A stretch of DNA of 64,000 nt from Panagrolaimus kolymaensis (lineage: Eukaryota; Nematoda; Chromadorea; Rhabditida; Panagrolaimidae), in NCBI GenBank assembly GCA_028622995.1, contig JAJQJQ010000051.1, positions 372,001-436,000 on the forward strand, given 5' to 3'. Below, piece by piece: positions 22,441-32,980 of this stretch (positions are counted from its first letter, which is position 1; every line of letters starts with the position of its first letter). The notes beneath the pieces were generated by a model. The model worked only from the letters and a program-made list of their open reading frames with translations, had not been told where the DNA came from and ran no database searches. Made by a program: the position numbers and the translations under genes.

Positions 22441-22643
22441 GTAAATAATAAATGATCATGTTTTATTTCATTTTCAATTTTATGTGTGTTAATAAAAAAT
22501 AAATAATTACAAAAACAAACGTTTTATCTTATAAAAAATTCTAAGAAAGCTTTCTTTTGCGTTTTTTCTTATCAAATTTTGGAGTACTTTGAAGATTGCT
22601 TTTATTTCATCCAACTTTGCTTCATTAAATTTTATAACTTTTT

Positions 22644-22843
22644 AAAGAGCCATAGCTATTTGCATCCTTTTTCAAAATTTCGTTTACTGGGAGCTGAATT
22701 CATACTTCGCCAACCGGCAATTTGAATTTACGTGTACCTACAGTAAATTACACGTTAAATTCAAACACGCGCTTGGCATTCGCAAAGTTCAGTACACGGA
22801 AACGAAATTTCAAAAAGGCATCAAATAGCTATGGCCCTTTAAC
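22644..22843. mobile_element. MITE, about 200 bp, absent from the paralogous site
   Basis: Terminal inverted repeats read AAAGAGCCATAGCTATTTG on the left and AAAGGGCCATAGCTATTTG from the right end, followed by CCTTTTTCAAAATTTCGTTT-type inner repeats. The matching site after copy C (near 33168) has ACTTTGTAACAAC with no insert, so TAA is the likely target duplication. This suits a Harbinger-type MITE. Confidence 0.75.
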
Positions 22844-23563
22844 AACTTCATTCGCGGTTAATTAACCTCCATAGATGGTATTACTTCTTCCAAAAGGTTT
22901 TCGAGTGGTGGTGGTGGTTTCTGTTGATGCTCGCCGCGCTGGTGGAGGAGGCTGGATTGGAAGTGCCTATGGTATATTTCGAGATGAGTTTTGCCTCCAA
23001 TGAATTCCTTTAAAAGCTGGATAATAAATCACTCCAAAAATTAAGAATTTCAATGGCATTAAAAAATTGACTGTATTAACGAAAGGATAAAATGAATAAG
23101 GTAAATTATGTCTTCTTTCCTTAGATTTTTGTCATTATTAGGTGAATTTGTGTAATAGCATTTTTCATATCCAAAATAAATCTATGTTTTAAAGTATTAA
23201 TAAAGCTCTTTTCAAATAATATTGTCATTTAATTTTTGATAACAGTATGTGGAAGATAAGTAAAAAGGTGGATAAAATCTGCTGTAAATATTTAATGTTT
23301 TTACTTTTGGATGAGAGATTATTGAGGAATTAAAAAAGTAATGCTTGCTGGATATTGGTTTACCAAATAAAAATATTTGATAGTAAGCCCTCTAACCTCG
23401 TCAAGGTTTCCAGCTTCTAGAGGGTTATGGTTTTTGTTAACGGGGAACAATGCTTGTGCAAAACAAACCCCAGTTCTTCCTAAAGGAAGAATAGATTTTA
23501 AAGAATAATAAATAATAAAGGTGTAATATACGCGCAAATTGGTAAACATTAAAATTCTGGTTA

Positions 23564-23886
23564 TATCTCAAAATACAAGTTAATTCTATGAAAGATATTT
23601 TGGTGTTTCTTTTTCTATAATATTTTTTAATTATACAAAAACTAAAGAGAATTTAAAAAATAAGTAAAATTAAAAAGGCATTCTTTTTAAAGTAAAAAAT
23701 TTTCACATTTTATCCATAAAAACTTATGAAAAGTAAGGGAAAATTTTATTACTTTAAAAAGAATAACTTTTTAATTTTACTTATTATTTTTAATTCTAAT
23801 TAATCAAATATAATCGAAAAATATTACAGAAAAGGAAAAACTAAAACATAGGTCGTAGAATTAACTTACTTTTTGAGATACGACCA
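23564..23886. mobile_element. MITE with long inverted repeats (also at 33894-34216)
   Basis: The ends read GGTTATATCTCAAAATACAA and, from the right, GGTCGTATCTCAAAAAGTAA, both continuing into GTTAATTCTA. The inside is a further palindrome around 23640-23810 (AAGTAAAATTAAAAAGGCAT against its complement). It was already present before the segmental duplication. Confidence 0.65.
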
Positions 23887-24139
23887 CATTTTTTATTTCG
23901 GCAAAATAAATGATACAAAATCCTATTTTAAGCAGGTTATTATTGTGGGGAAGCGAAAGTTAATTTTCTTAACTTTATCATGAAAATATCATAATTTAAC
24001 TAAGCATTTCCTAGTGACCATAATCTAATCACATTCTTGTATTACTGGGTAAAATTCCTTTTTAATTGAAATAACCTATTTCTACCAAAGAAAAAAAAAT
24101 CTATTATCGTATTAGATATCTGGACGGCCGCCATTGGAA

Positions 24140-24640
24140 AGCATGCATGAAGTCAGAAAAATGTAAAAGAATTCCTAGTGGTGAAGAAGAACCTAATAGT
24201 AAGAATATGTGGAGCTAATATGAAATTAAGTACAGGAAAATCCAAAGTCAGGGCGTACAACTGACTCCACGATAATCAAGACTACATTTCCTCAAAAAAA
24301 CTAAGCAACCTATGGGTGAAGAAGAAAGAAAGCTAATGGTGTAAGATCGGGAAGCAAATTTGAAATTAAGTACATGAAAATTCAAAGTCAGGGCGTACAA
24401 CTGACTCCACGATAATCAGACTTTATTTCCTTTAAAAAAACCTAAGAGTGAAGAGTTAAGATAATAGTAAAAAAATGTTGAGCTAACTTGAAATTAAGTA
24501 CACGAAAATCATAATCGAAACAAAGAAAGTAAAAAGCAGGTAAAAGAAATACTCAAATTTGGGTGGAGGAAAATATTCAAGATCGGGTGGATGGAAATAT
24601 TCAAGCTCGGGTGGATGGAAATATTCGGTGTATGCTCATG
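24140..24640. repeat. Imperfect tandem repeats
   Basis: Three imperfect copies of about 130-150 bp (each with AAATTAAGTAC and two with GGGCGTACAACTGACTCCAC) lie at 24150-24510. Then come four short units of about 27 bp with TCGGGTGGATGGAAATATTC (24545-24625). The short units recur at 28135-28185. Confidence 0.7.
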
Positions 24641-26769
24641 TGGCGGAATAAGAGGGTTCGCACGCATTTTGCCAAAGGAGAGTAAAATGGCGCAAAATTT
24701 GAAATTTTGTGTTCTCATTTGCTAAACTTTGTTGAAGAAAAGCTAATTTAAAAAAAAGCTTGATTTTTTCCCCGTTTTTTACTAATATTGTTTTATTGTT
24801 TTTTAATTTTATAAAAAGGATATAAAGGATGATATATTGTTTTATTTTAACCTTCTGACTGACAATCAAATCTTCTATTGACTACAACGTTTTATTAATG
24901 AATCGTCATGTAATTGATTATTATTTTAGTTGTTTTCAAAGTTGTTTTTTTAACTCATAGCTTTGGTTTATGTACTTCTTCTGGTACATCTCATGATTTG
25001 TCTATTGATAGTGGTTATTAGAGAAAAAAAATCAGATTGAAAGAAACGAATTATTTAAGTGACTACTCTTTTTTTTCCAAAAAACATATTTATTAATATG
25101 TTACTGATTAGGCTTAATTATTTTAATCTTTTCCTATTAGAGATTTTTTTGTCATCAAAGCATTAATGGCTCCCAAAAATGTCTTCAAATCTCTAACTAA
25201 TGAATTATTAAACTTTTATATGGATCACATGGATGAGTTATAACCAACATCATTTCGTCAATTTATTGAACATGCAGAACTGAAACCTTTAAGCTGGCCA
25301 CGAATGTACTGTGGTTTTTTTTTTAGCTTTTGGATATTGATTGAGATCAAAACTAATCAAGCACATTAAGCTGGGGCAGTATAAATCAAAAATTTTATAA
25401 CAATGGTTTGATTGGAAATTTCGGAGGTTGCACGTATCAAGATTAACTTCTTGACACCCGCCGGCATTGTTGAAAAAGTCGTCTTCTTTATCTTCTATCC
25501 ACCCATCATCATGGTCATTCTAAATGACAATGATATTGATTTTGCTATGATAAACTTATGAAAAGGCTTTCTGAGATGTGATGGAAGGACTAATTTTGAA
25601 TACCACAATCTGTGTTATTTAATAATCATTTGCAAAGTCTTGTTGCCTTTAATTTTGGAGTCGATTGATTAATCTTTGAAAACTATGAAATAAATATCGG
25701 TTTCACTACTAACCAAACAAACTGCAATCATAGCTGGTGATTGATCAATGAGTTTTCAGAATTTGTTTTTGTCCTTTCTGTGTTTAAAGAATCTGAACCA
25801 AAAACAATATTTAGGAACGTTCAGGATTGGGAGCAGTGTCCTCTTCATTTTCAGAACTTTAATTTATACATTTTTTGCTGCTTTTCAATTCAATGCTTTC
25901 CATGTAAGTGAGCTTTCATCATTAATGTTGACAGCTGCGACTCCAATCTCGACCTCGTTCAACCTTTTATTTAATAATGTTTACAACTTTTTTCCTTCTT
26001 CATAAACCCACGAAGCTTTACGAAACTCAAGAGATTTTGGAAACTTATTGTTAATAGGAGAATAAAAATACTTGCATATGCCATGTTTTGTACACGATCT
26101 TATTTCACGCTCTAACAAGAGAAGCAATGGCTTCCATTATTACATACTTTTAAAATGGTAGATTCATCCCTTTCTTTTCTTGTTTATTCAAACAGCATCT
26201 ATGCGTATTCCATGATTGATTACAGCCAAAATTATGTTTACCTAATTCGATAACTATTAACAGTAAAGAAAATGGTTGTAATACACTTTTTTATAAGGAA
26301 AAAAAATGTGATTTTGCTGAATTTATTTGGTAAATGTGCGCGTGTAATCAAAATGACACTGTTATTCGAGAAACTTATATCTAAATACTGCCCTTGTTTA
26401 TTTTATCATAAAAGTCTAACACCATTATCAACTCAAATAAACTCATCGAAAAGATATTTTCCTTACAAAAAAAAAAGAAAAACAACTTTGCATGTAACAT
26501 CATAATTATCTTGAATGCTTTGAAAAATGAAGTATGTTTTACAAAGTTACTAGCAAATGAATATAATAATAATAAAATAGAGCCTATCAACTTTATCTCA
26601 TCTTGTAAGCGCCGATATTTAAAGCTAGGAAAAATATTCAATACAGATAAAACAAAGTTATCCTGTTATTATTATTACTCAATCAATATCAATTTCATTA
26701 AATCAATGAACGATCATTTTTTTTATTAAACGGAATAATAATTGCCATACAGCAAGAAGTGAAGTTTTA
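24641..26769. other. No intact gene; possible decayed coding relic
   Basis: Bases 25165-26005 are less AT-rich and can be read in pieces (for example MAPKNVFKSLTNELLNFY and LKPLSWPR near 25165-25310), but stops and frameshifts break every frame. It may be a decayed gene of unknown family. The rest is AT-rich with no signals. Confidence 0.25.
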
Positions 26770-26828
26770 GGTACTTCTATAGATGTGGCCCCCCGCTTTT
26801 TTATTTTATTTTTTTATTCTTTTTTCGA

Positions 26829-26895
26829 CCAATGGAGGATTCGAACTTTTTGTTCTTTTGATAGTCTAATGTACTAACCACTCGACCATAGAAGC
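26829..26895 (-). ncRNA. tRNA-like sequence inside the deleted Merlin element
   Basis: On the minus strand it begins GCTTCTATGGTCGAGTGGTT and has an A-box match (TGGTCGAGTGG) and a B-box match (GTTCGAATC, 26838-26846) at tRNA-like spacing. It shares GCTTCTA, GTCGAGTGGTTAGTAC and GTTCGA with the sequence in the complete Merlin. The acceptor stem does not pair, so it is not a functional tRNA. Confidence 0.5.
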
Positions 26896-27040
26896 TTGAA
26901 TTCTAATGCAAACAAATTCAAAGACTTTAAATTGAGCTCTTGAAACTATTTTGGCACTCTCCTTTACAATTCGACTGAGATACTTGGATTGAAAGATTCA
27001 AAGAAATTTATTTGTATTTAGTAAAAATAATAATAAAATA

Positions 27041-27135
27041 TTAGAGAAAAGCGGAATAATGTTCACGAATTTGGTTCCAAAGATTAAACATGACATCAGG
27101 TCCTCCAATTCTTCCAAAGTATCCATTTCCATGTT
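27041..27135 (-). pseudogene. Merlin transposase C-terminal exon remnant
   Basis: After an AAAAAG acceptor at 27136 the frame reads HGNGYFGRIGGPDVMFNLWN and ends QIREHYSAFL before the TAA at 27041. MFNLWNQIREHYSAF aligns with FFHFWQQVIQQYS at the end of the complete Merlin transposase. Nothing of the catalytic core remains, so the element depends on a transposase from elsewhere. Confidence 0.55.
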
Positions 27136-27284
27136 CTTTTTAATGAGAAAAGAAATATGAAAAATGACATTGGAAAGAAACTGACTAAATTGAGTATATG
27201 CAGATTTTTAGTGGTAAAAAATTAAGAGAAAAAAGAATAAAAAAATAAAATAAAAAAGCGGGGGGCCACATCTATAGAAGTGCC

Positions 27285-28270
27285 ATAATAATAAACAACA
27301 AGAATGCAAGATGATATTTTAGGTTTACTTGAAAGCTAAGATAAGAATGCATTCTGGAATTCAACTGCAACACAAAAGCTTGAAAGAAACGTGAAATGGT
27401 TTCTAAACCTTTAGCTTTTCTGAACAATACTTCAACTTTTAAAACTATTTTTTTCTTTGAGTTATGTGAATTTAATCTTGAGGCACTTTAAAGCCAAAAA
27501 AAATGAACTGAGAGCGATAATGGAAAGATATTAACACCTCAATTACTAAAAGTGGTACTCAAAAATCTAGAAAGATTAATAACTTTTCGAAGTAGTAACA
27601 ATTTTATGGGCAATGTTTAAAATTGGAAAATAAAACTCTTTGTGTGGATATGTGTTTGAAAGTATTTGTAAACATTTTTATAAAAAAAGGAAAAATACTA
27701 GCCAAAATTATGTAAAAGCAATGTCAAAACATTAGCTAAACCAAAATGGCTAAGCCACCTTATTGCAAAAAAAAATAATGGCTAAGACTTTTGCTTGGTG
27801 AAAATGGCTAAGTTTTGGTTGCGGAATAAGCAAAGGGAACTTTCGTGCTAAGACCATTTTGGCTAAGCTCTAGCTTAGCCATTTCCGCCAACTGCGAATA
27901 GCCCAAATATTCACATAGCGAATGCAATCAAATCGTTTCATTGCTTCAACTATCTCATTATTCGGTTAGCTTATCTCAGTTCGAGATTTATGTATGGCAG
28001 TTCCCGTAATGGCGAACCAAACATCAGTTACTGCGCGGCAGACCATTACCTATACAGGTAATAGATCAAACCTCATACACAAATAAAATTTTTTGAGAAA
28101 CATAACCGAAACAAAGATAGTCAAAGCACGTAAAAGAAATATTCAAGATCGGGTGGAGGAAAATATTCAAGCTCGGGTGGAAAAAGGTGTTCGATTAGTG
28201 AATGTATGGAAAGAAAAAAAGATAAAAAAAAAAAAGCCCAGACAAAGGCAATGAAGGAATCCCTGGGCAC
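27285..28270. repeat. Gene-free region with ATGGCTAAG-type repeats
   Basis: Bases 27725-27890 hold several copies of ATGGCTAAG or GGCTAAG in both orientations; the start of this block resembles 6290-6350. Bases 28105-28190 repeat the GGGTGGAGGAAAATATTCAAG units of 24540-24625. No gene seen. Confidence 0.5.
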
Positions 28271-28276
28271 CAGTGT

Positions 28277-28433
28277 TGTCGATTAATCGAAATCCTTCGA
28301 TTATCGATTTCGATTAATCGAAATTAATCGAAAATTTTCGGTTATCGATTATCGATCGATTAATCGAAAATCGAAAGTCTCGATTATCGATTTTCGATTA
28401 ATCGGCAAATTAATCGATTCGATTAATCGAATT
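28277..28433. repeat. Subterminal ATTAATCGA / ATTATCGA repeats of the hAT element
   Basis: More than a dozen copies of ATTAATCGA or ATTATCGA occur in both orientations within 160 bp. hAT transposases commonly bind such subterminal repeats, so these are probable transposase binding sites. Confidence 0.7.
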
Positions 28434-28818
28434 TTCTCATATAATAAAAACCATGTCTTTTTTTATTATAAAAATGAATTAGGCTTTTATTATTATAAAT
28501 TTCATACTCAAATTAGAAGTTATGGTTTCAAAACATATTGTAAAATGTTTGTAGCCCAAAAAAGGAATTTAAAAAATTGCTTTTTCACTACGTTAATCCT
28601 CTGAGAGATCATCAAAAGCTTGTAATACATTTTTTGCATATCAAAAAGAATTTTAGTGGTTGTTCTTTTTTAAAATTGTGAAATAAAGCGTCGAATCATG
28701 AAAGAAAACTTTCAAGTGAAAAATCTTTAGAAATTTGACAAAGTAATTAGTTTATTGAAATAACAAAAAAAAAAGAACAAACAACAATAACGATCAAAAA
28801 TAAAGAACAACAAAAAAT

Positions 28819-29600
28819 TTATGCTTCAGTTTCTTCTTCTTCACTTTCATACTCAAAAATTTGATCTTCGCTTACTTGAGTCTTTGGAACGCGATTAATG
28901 TCAGCTTTTTCAACAACCATTTGATTCCTGATTGTCATAAGATCTTCTATAGCATCATCACGCAATAAATTTCTTTGTGTGTTTTGTAGAAGATTAGTTA
29001 AATTAGAAAATACTCGTTCTGGTTCTGAGCTGGAAGCCATAATGCACAAATATTTTTTACTTAATGAGCTTAATATTGGGTATTTGAGAATATTTTTCTT
29101 CCAGAAATCAAGTGCAATTGAAGTTGTATTGTTTCCAGGCATAGGTACTTCAATTCTTCTCTCTTTGACATAATCACATAGCTCGTCCTAAAAGCATAAT
29201 CAATGAAATTTTTGTAAATGCTTAACAAAGACTTACTTTTAATCCACGTTTTTCTTGAACAATCGCTTCATTAAATTCTGTCCAACCAAAAGCACAGTTG
29301 TCATCTTGAATGATTGTAGTTTCTGTTTCATTTTCTGGAACAACTGAGATATCAGACGAATTAGTATTTTCTTCAATTTCAGAATACTTATCCACAATTT
29401 TATTTTCAATTTGCATCCATTCGTTTTCTGTGAAGATATTAGATCTAAAAGTTCATTTTATTTATATTTTAACAAGTAAAACTCTTACCTTTTGCAAAAA
29501 CGAGGATCAAGAAACGTTGCCGCAAATTCTTTGGAAAAGAAAATCTGTTTCACGCTCAATGTTCCTCCAACAAAGGAACCTTGGATTTAGTGGTTTTACT
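28819..29600 (-). pseudogene. hAT transposase, C-terminal part
   Basis: Two exons are clear, 29444-29237 and 29187-28819, after a degraded upstream exon (about 29540-29490) that reads EFAATFLDPRFCK. The last exon carries the hAT dimerisation domain: ALDFWKKNILKYPILSSLSK, then YLCIMASSSEPERVFSNLTN, then RNLLRDDAIEDLMTIRNQ, and an acidic tail. Further upstream, stops and shifted frames break the coding sequence, and the catalytic N-terminal half is absent. It is therefore not an active transposase; the open C-terminal exons may simply be young. Confidence 0.75.
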
Positions 29601-29935
29601 ACCGTAAGGTTTTTTGGTGGATTGTAAATGCTTTTTTTTAAATTTTTGTAAGATATCTAAATTTAAAGCCATAATAATTAAAGTCCAATTTTTTCTAAAC
29701 GCACACAAGTTTATATGAATTAAAATAGGAGTAAAATATTTGCTATTTCTCTGATCTTTTGATGCGGGATTTATGGTCGCGTCCTTGAAAATGTTAGTCA
29801 ACTTACATAAAGGGCAATTCTCAATAGATATAAGTTGTTAGTAAAGGAATTGTTTTATGTATTGGATTGGCTTGGAAATGCTTGGCCATCAGCAAGCAAG
29901 TAAATCGATTACTGGAGGATGATGTTTGTTGTCGC

Positions 29936-30025
29936 ATGGAAAACAACGAAATTTAACACAGAGTAACTATGATGACCCCAACAGTGGATTTAAAAGTTGA
30001 ACAAGCTAGAGAAGTTGCTCATTAA
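29936..30025 (+). pseudogene. Relic of gene-family exon 5 upstream of copy C
   Basis: The frame MENNEI*HRVTMMTPTVDLKV EQAREVAH resembles the exon-5 stretch MENKEVEHQEPMTPIVESKI EQVKEA of the family, but it has a stop after six codons and another at the end. An inverted paralog with fewer lesions lies at 60590-60680. Both sit upstream of a complete copy (C and E), so an older gene copy was lost there before the duplication. Confidence 0.6.
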
Positions 30026-30436
30026 TTTCATATTTAAAAATACTCTTTATTTTTGATTTTAAAAATTATCGCTACAACGGAAAAGTACGAACCATCAAAG
30101 ACCTCAAAAATATAGCTATAAAATTTTATGTTGTTTGAAACAAAAGAATTATGATAGCATCATCAAATGTCAAAAAAAAAATTAGAGCTTTTTTGAACGC
30201 AAAATATATGTATTGCTCAAAACATACATCAAAAATCGAAATTAAATAAATGTTCGACGAAGCTTTTCAAGAAGATAGTCCAAAAAATGAATAACTAACT
30301 TTCCATTGTTTATTCGCTTCCAAATTTAACAAACTTCTGAAAGCTTCCAAAAAAGGCAAACTAAAAAAATAAATCTCTTTTTCGAATTCATTTTTACTTT
30401 TTCTATTTTATAGTAATTCGTCATTTGAAATATTTT

Positions 30437-30753
30437 GTAATTAGTTTCAATCATGATAATCGTCGAGCTCGAGTAAAAAAATGGAAATAGTTGGCTTTGA
30501 TAAAATTCAAAAAAGCCAGTTATTTGGGGCAAAATGCTCCAAGAAAGAACGGATAATGTTTGCCTAAAAATTTTGGTTTCCTCAATAAAAATTTTAGTTG
30601 AAGTTTTTGCTCATTAAAAATTTGCAAGGAAAAATAAAAAATTTAATGCAAATTTGTTTTCTCATTTTTTTCATCTTCAAATGCCGTCGTTTTCCTACAT
30701 AAGTCAAACACTTCATCATTTTCAAAATCATTTGTTCATTTTTGAAAAGTGAA
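30437..30753 (+). promoter_or_regulatory. Conserved upstream block of copy C (long form)
   Basis: Matches 9762-10073 and the inverse of 59885-60200. It has TCGAGCTCGAG (30465-30475), TGGCTTTGATAAAATTC, AAAATGCTCCAAGAAAG, ATGTTTGCCTAAAAATTTT and TTCCTACATAAGTC before the ATG at 30754. Confidence 0.55.
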
Positions 30754-32980
30754 ATGATGTCGTCTTCTTCGTGTTACAACGTCTTCTTCTTGACTCTTCT
30801 CTTTATCCTTCCATCGTCGTCATGGGCTCTTCTTCGACCAAATCGACATGTTGTGGCTTCAAATGATACCGTTCTATCATCAATCAATGATCAATTTGAT
30901 TATCTCTCTTCCTATGATGAAGCTCGGTCAATTGGAACTCAACAGGGTCCTGATGTGCATATAGCAACTCGTGGTGATATTGAAGTTATCCTCCTTCATG
31001 GTGATTTGACTTTTGGATTTTGTACTCAAACATGCATTGGAGAGTGAGTTTTGCTTTTTATTTTCCAAATAAATAATTCAATTTTTAGAATAAGTGTGTC
31101 TTTTGAAGGAACTCCTCCTTCAGGTTCTTCAAATCCATGTTCATTTATTGCTGGTGTTGATGACAACAAAGTATGGTTTATGGATCCAATGATAGCAAAA
31201 CCCAAAGCAGAAATGAATGGATGCGGTCAAGCTACAATTAAATCTTACATGGATTTTATGGTACACCAAATGACATTATCTTCAAGTGGTTGTGATCCTA
31301 AAGTGGGTAATGATAAAATTGTTAAACTCAAAGTCGAAACTGTTTCACCATCCTGTGTTCTTATAGTGGCATGTCGTTGTTACAAATCTTTAGCTATTAA
31401 TGTTTTGCTTTTTAGAAAAATGCAAAGATCAAGCCGCCACCACCTGTTTCAACAACAACCGTATCTGAAGCACCATGGTCAATTACAACATCGACAGCGT
31501 CAACCGAAGAAGGTGGAATGCCTATTTATGGATGGGTACTCATCGGAGTTTTTGTTTTCCTTATCTTCATTGGTCTTTGTATACTCGTGTATGTTTTCTT
31601 GTTTTTTGGCTTCTAAAATCTTGTGCTTTTTAGGATATGGTTGGTTATGAAAGAAAAATCAAAGAAGCATGGTCCTCCTGAAGGTGAATACAAAGCTGTA
31701 GCAATGGGAACAAAGAAGGTCATGATTGAAATGCCTGAATCGCCTAAAAAGAAGATTCAAAAGAAAGCATCAGTGGAAAACAACAATGGTGAACATGAAG
31801 AACCTATGAAGCCAACAGTAGAATCGAAAATTGAACAAGTTAAAGAAGCTACTCCTGTGAAAAAGACAATGGAAAAAGAAGAACAAGTCAAAGCTCAACA
31901 ACCTGAACCTTCTGCTGAGAAGATTGCTCCTGTCATCGTCGTCAAAGCCAAAAAGATCAAAGTTCCTAAAAATCCTCATGTTCCATATCCAATGGCTTTT
32001 CGATCAGAATACAACAAAGCAAAATCTCTCAAATCTGGTACTCATTCCGTTTCTGACAAAATGGTCCTTAACAAAGAAGCTCTCATGGAATCTCATGTTG
32101 ATTCACTTTCTCGTCATGAATGTCTTGATAAAGTGTCATACGCAGAAGCTGCACAAATGAGAAAGTAAGTTTTCGAATTATTGGTAAACTAATAATAACA
32201 CAATTTTTTTTATAGAAATTATCCTATAGTCAAAGGCAGAAAAGTTCAAGAAAGTGAAGTCAACCTCTTCCTCATCTTAATCTCTGAAATGTATGCTGAA
32301 TTGAATCGAATGATGTTTGTTTTTATTTCAATGTTTTCATTCTCATAATAGAATTTTTAGTGCCGAAGCTGAAAAGGTACTCGTTGAATGCAGGGTTGAA
32401 TTCGATGATAAGAAGCAAATTACAAAGATGACAGAAATGGCTCGTGAATATCTTAGACAACGTTCAACTCCTGAAATTCATGTTTACTTTGCTTTCGGTG
32501 CGGAATACTCTCAACATATCACATCTGATTTGGACATGATTCACAAGTTCTCGCTTCCTTTGCTTATGGTCATTGCTTTGATGCCTCGTTTCCCTGAATT
32601 CAATCGTCGAAAAGCATGTACTTGGATTCGGTTAGCTTTATTTATGGCTTCTAACTATTAACTTTTCTTTATTTTTTAGTCGTCAAGCTCCTACAATTCG
32701 TAAAGAATGTCCTCTTCGTGATAGAACATCAAAACCATTTCCAATCCATATCCTCGAAAGAGCTTATTTCAAGAGTATCAAGGATTTCACGAATATCGAT
32801 GGTCTTGATACCGATTCAACTTCTGGTGAAAAGCAGCCATCAAATCAATCTCAACCAAGTAATCAATCAACGGTCATCGATCCTAAGAAAATCCCAGCTG
32901 AAGACGTCACTCAAGAAAGCAAAACAAAGAAGAAGATCAACAACAAGAATCAACACAAAGGAAAAAAGAATGAAAAATGA
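30754..32980 (+). CDS. Gene-family copy C: type I membrane protein with variable ectodomain
   Basis: Seven exons, 30754-31043, 31089-31368, 31416-31588, 31634-32164, 32216-32314, 32361-32630 and 32680-32980, join to 647 residues. The domain plan is as in copy B: signal peptide, six-Cys ectodomain, transmembrane helix, Lys/Glu-rich linker, conserved C-terminal region, basic tail. Two things are unusual. The intron that separates exons 2 and 3 in A, B, D and E is missing, so WFM runs directly into PMIAKPKAEMNGCGQ. The next intron starts GGCATGT instead of GGTATGT, a GC-AG intron. The ectodomain between WFM and the GCDPK cysteine is quite unlike the other copies. The cytoplasmic part differs from copy B by only a few residues (REYLRQRS instead of REYLRHRS, for example). 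Function unknown. Confidence 0.8.

Larger units (their letters stand above)
22441..24335. repeat. Segmental duplication: type II 3' flank of copy B, paralogous to 32979-34680
   Basis: After the Helitron, the sequence continues as the downstream region of the gene copy (AATGATCATGTTTTAT, GTGTGTTAATAAAAAATAAAT) and then matches the region after copy C with few differences over about 1.8 kb. The landmark CGCCGCGCTGGTGGAGGAGG occurs in both (22931 and 33263). The main differences are an extra MITE here (22644-22843) and a short insertion at 34227-34243 in the other copy. A 76-codon minus-strand frame (23549-23319) is identical in both copies but has no other sign of being a gene. Confidence 0.88.
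26770..27284 (-). mobile_element. Internally deleted Merlin-type element, 515 bp
   Basis: Long terminal inverted repeats read GGTACTTCTATAGATGTGGC at the left and GGCACTTCTATAGATGTGGC from the right, sharing GGCACTTCT with the complete Merlin. Read on the minus strand, the inside has a transposase C-terminal exon, then a tRNA-like sequence, then the terminal repeat: the same order as in the complete Merlin. No clear target duplication is visible. Confidence 0.75.
28271..29640 (-). mobile_element. hAT transposon remnant (3' part)
   Basis: The element ends at 28271 with CAGTGTTGTCGATTAATCG, a typical hAT terminus, followed inward by many ATTAATCGA units. The transposase C-terminus follows on the minus strand. 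The 5' part of the element is decayed or missing, and no matching left end was found. Part of it (about 29480-29640) is also present, inverted, near 60950-61110. Confidence 0.72.

Noticed and set aside
23319..23549. 76-codon minus-strand frame, identical in 33649-33879
   Set aside because: Its conservation is explained by the recent segmental duplication; the flanking non-coding bases are equally conserved, and there is no gene-like context.
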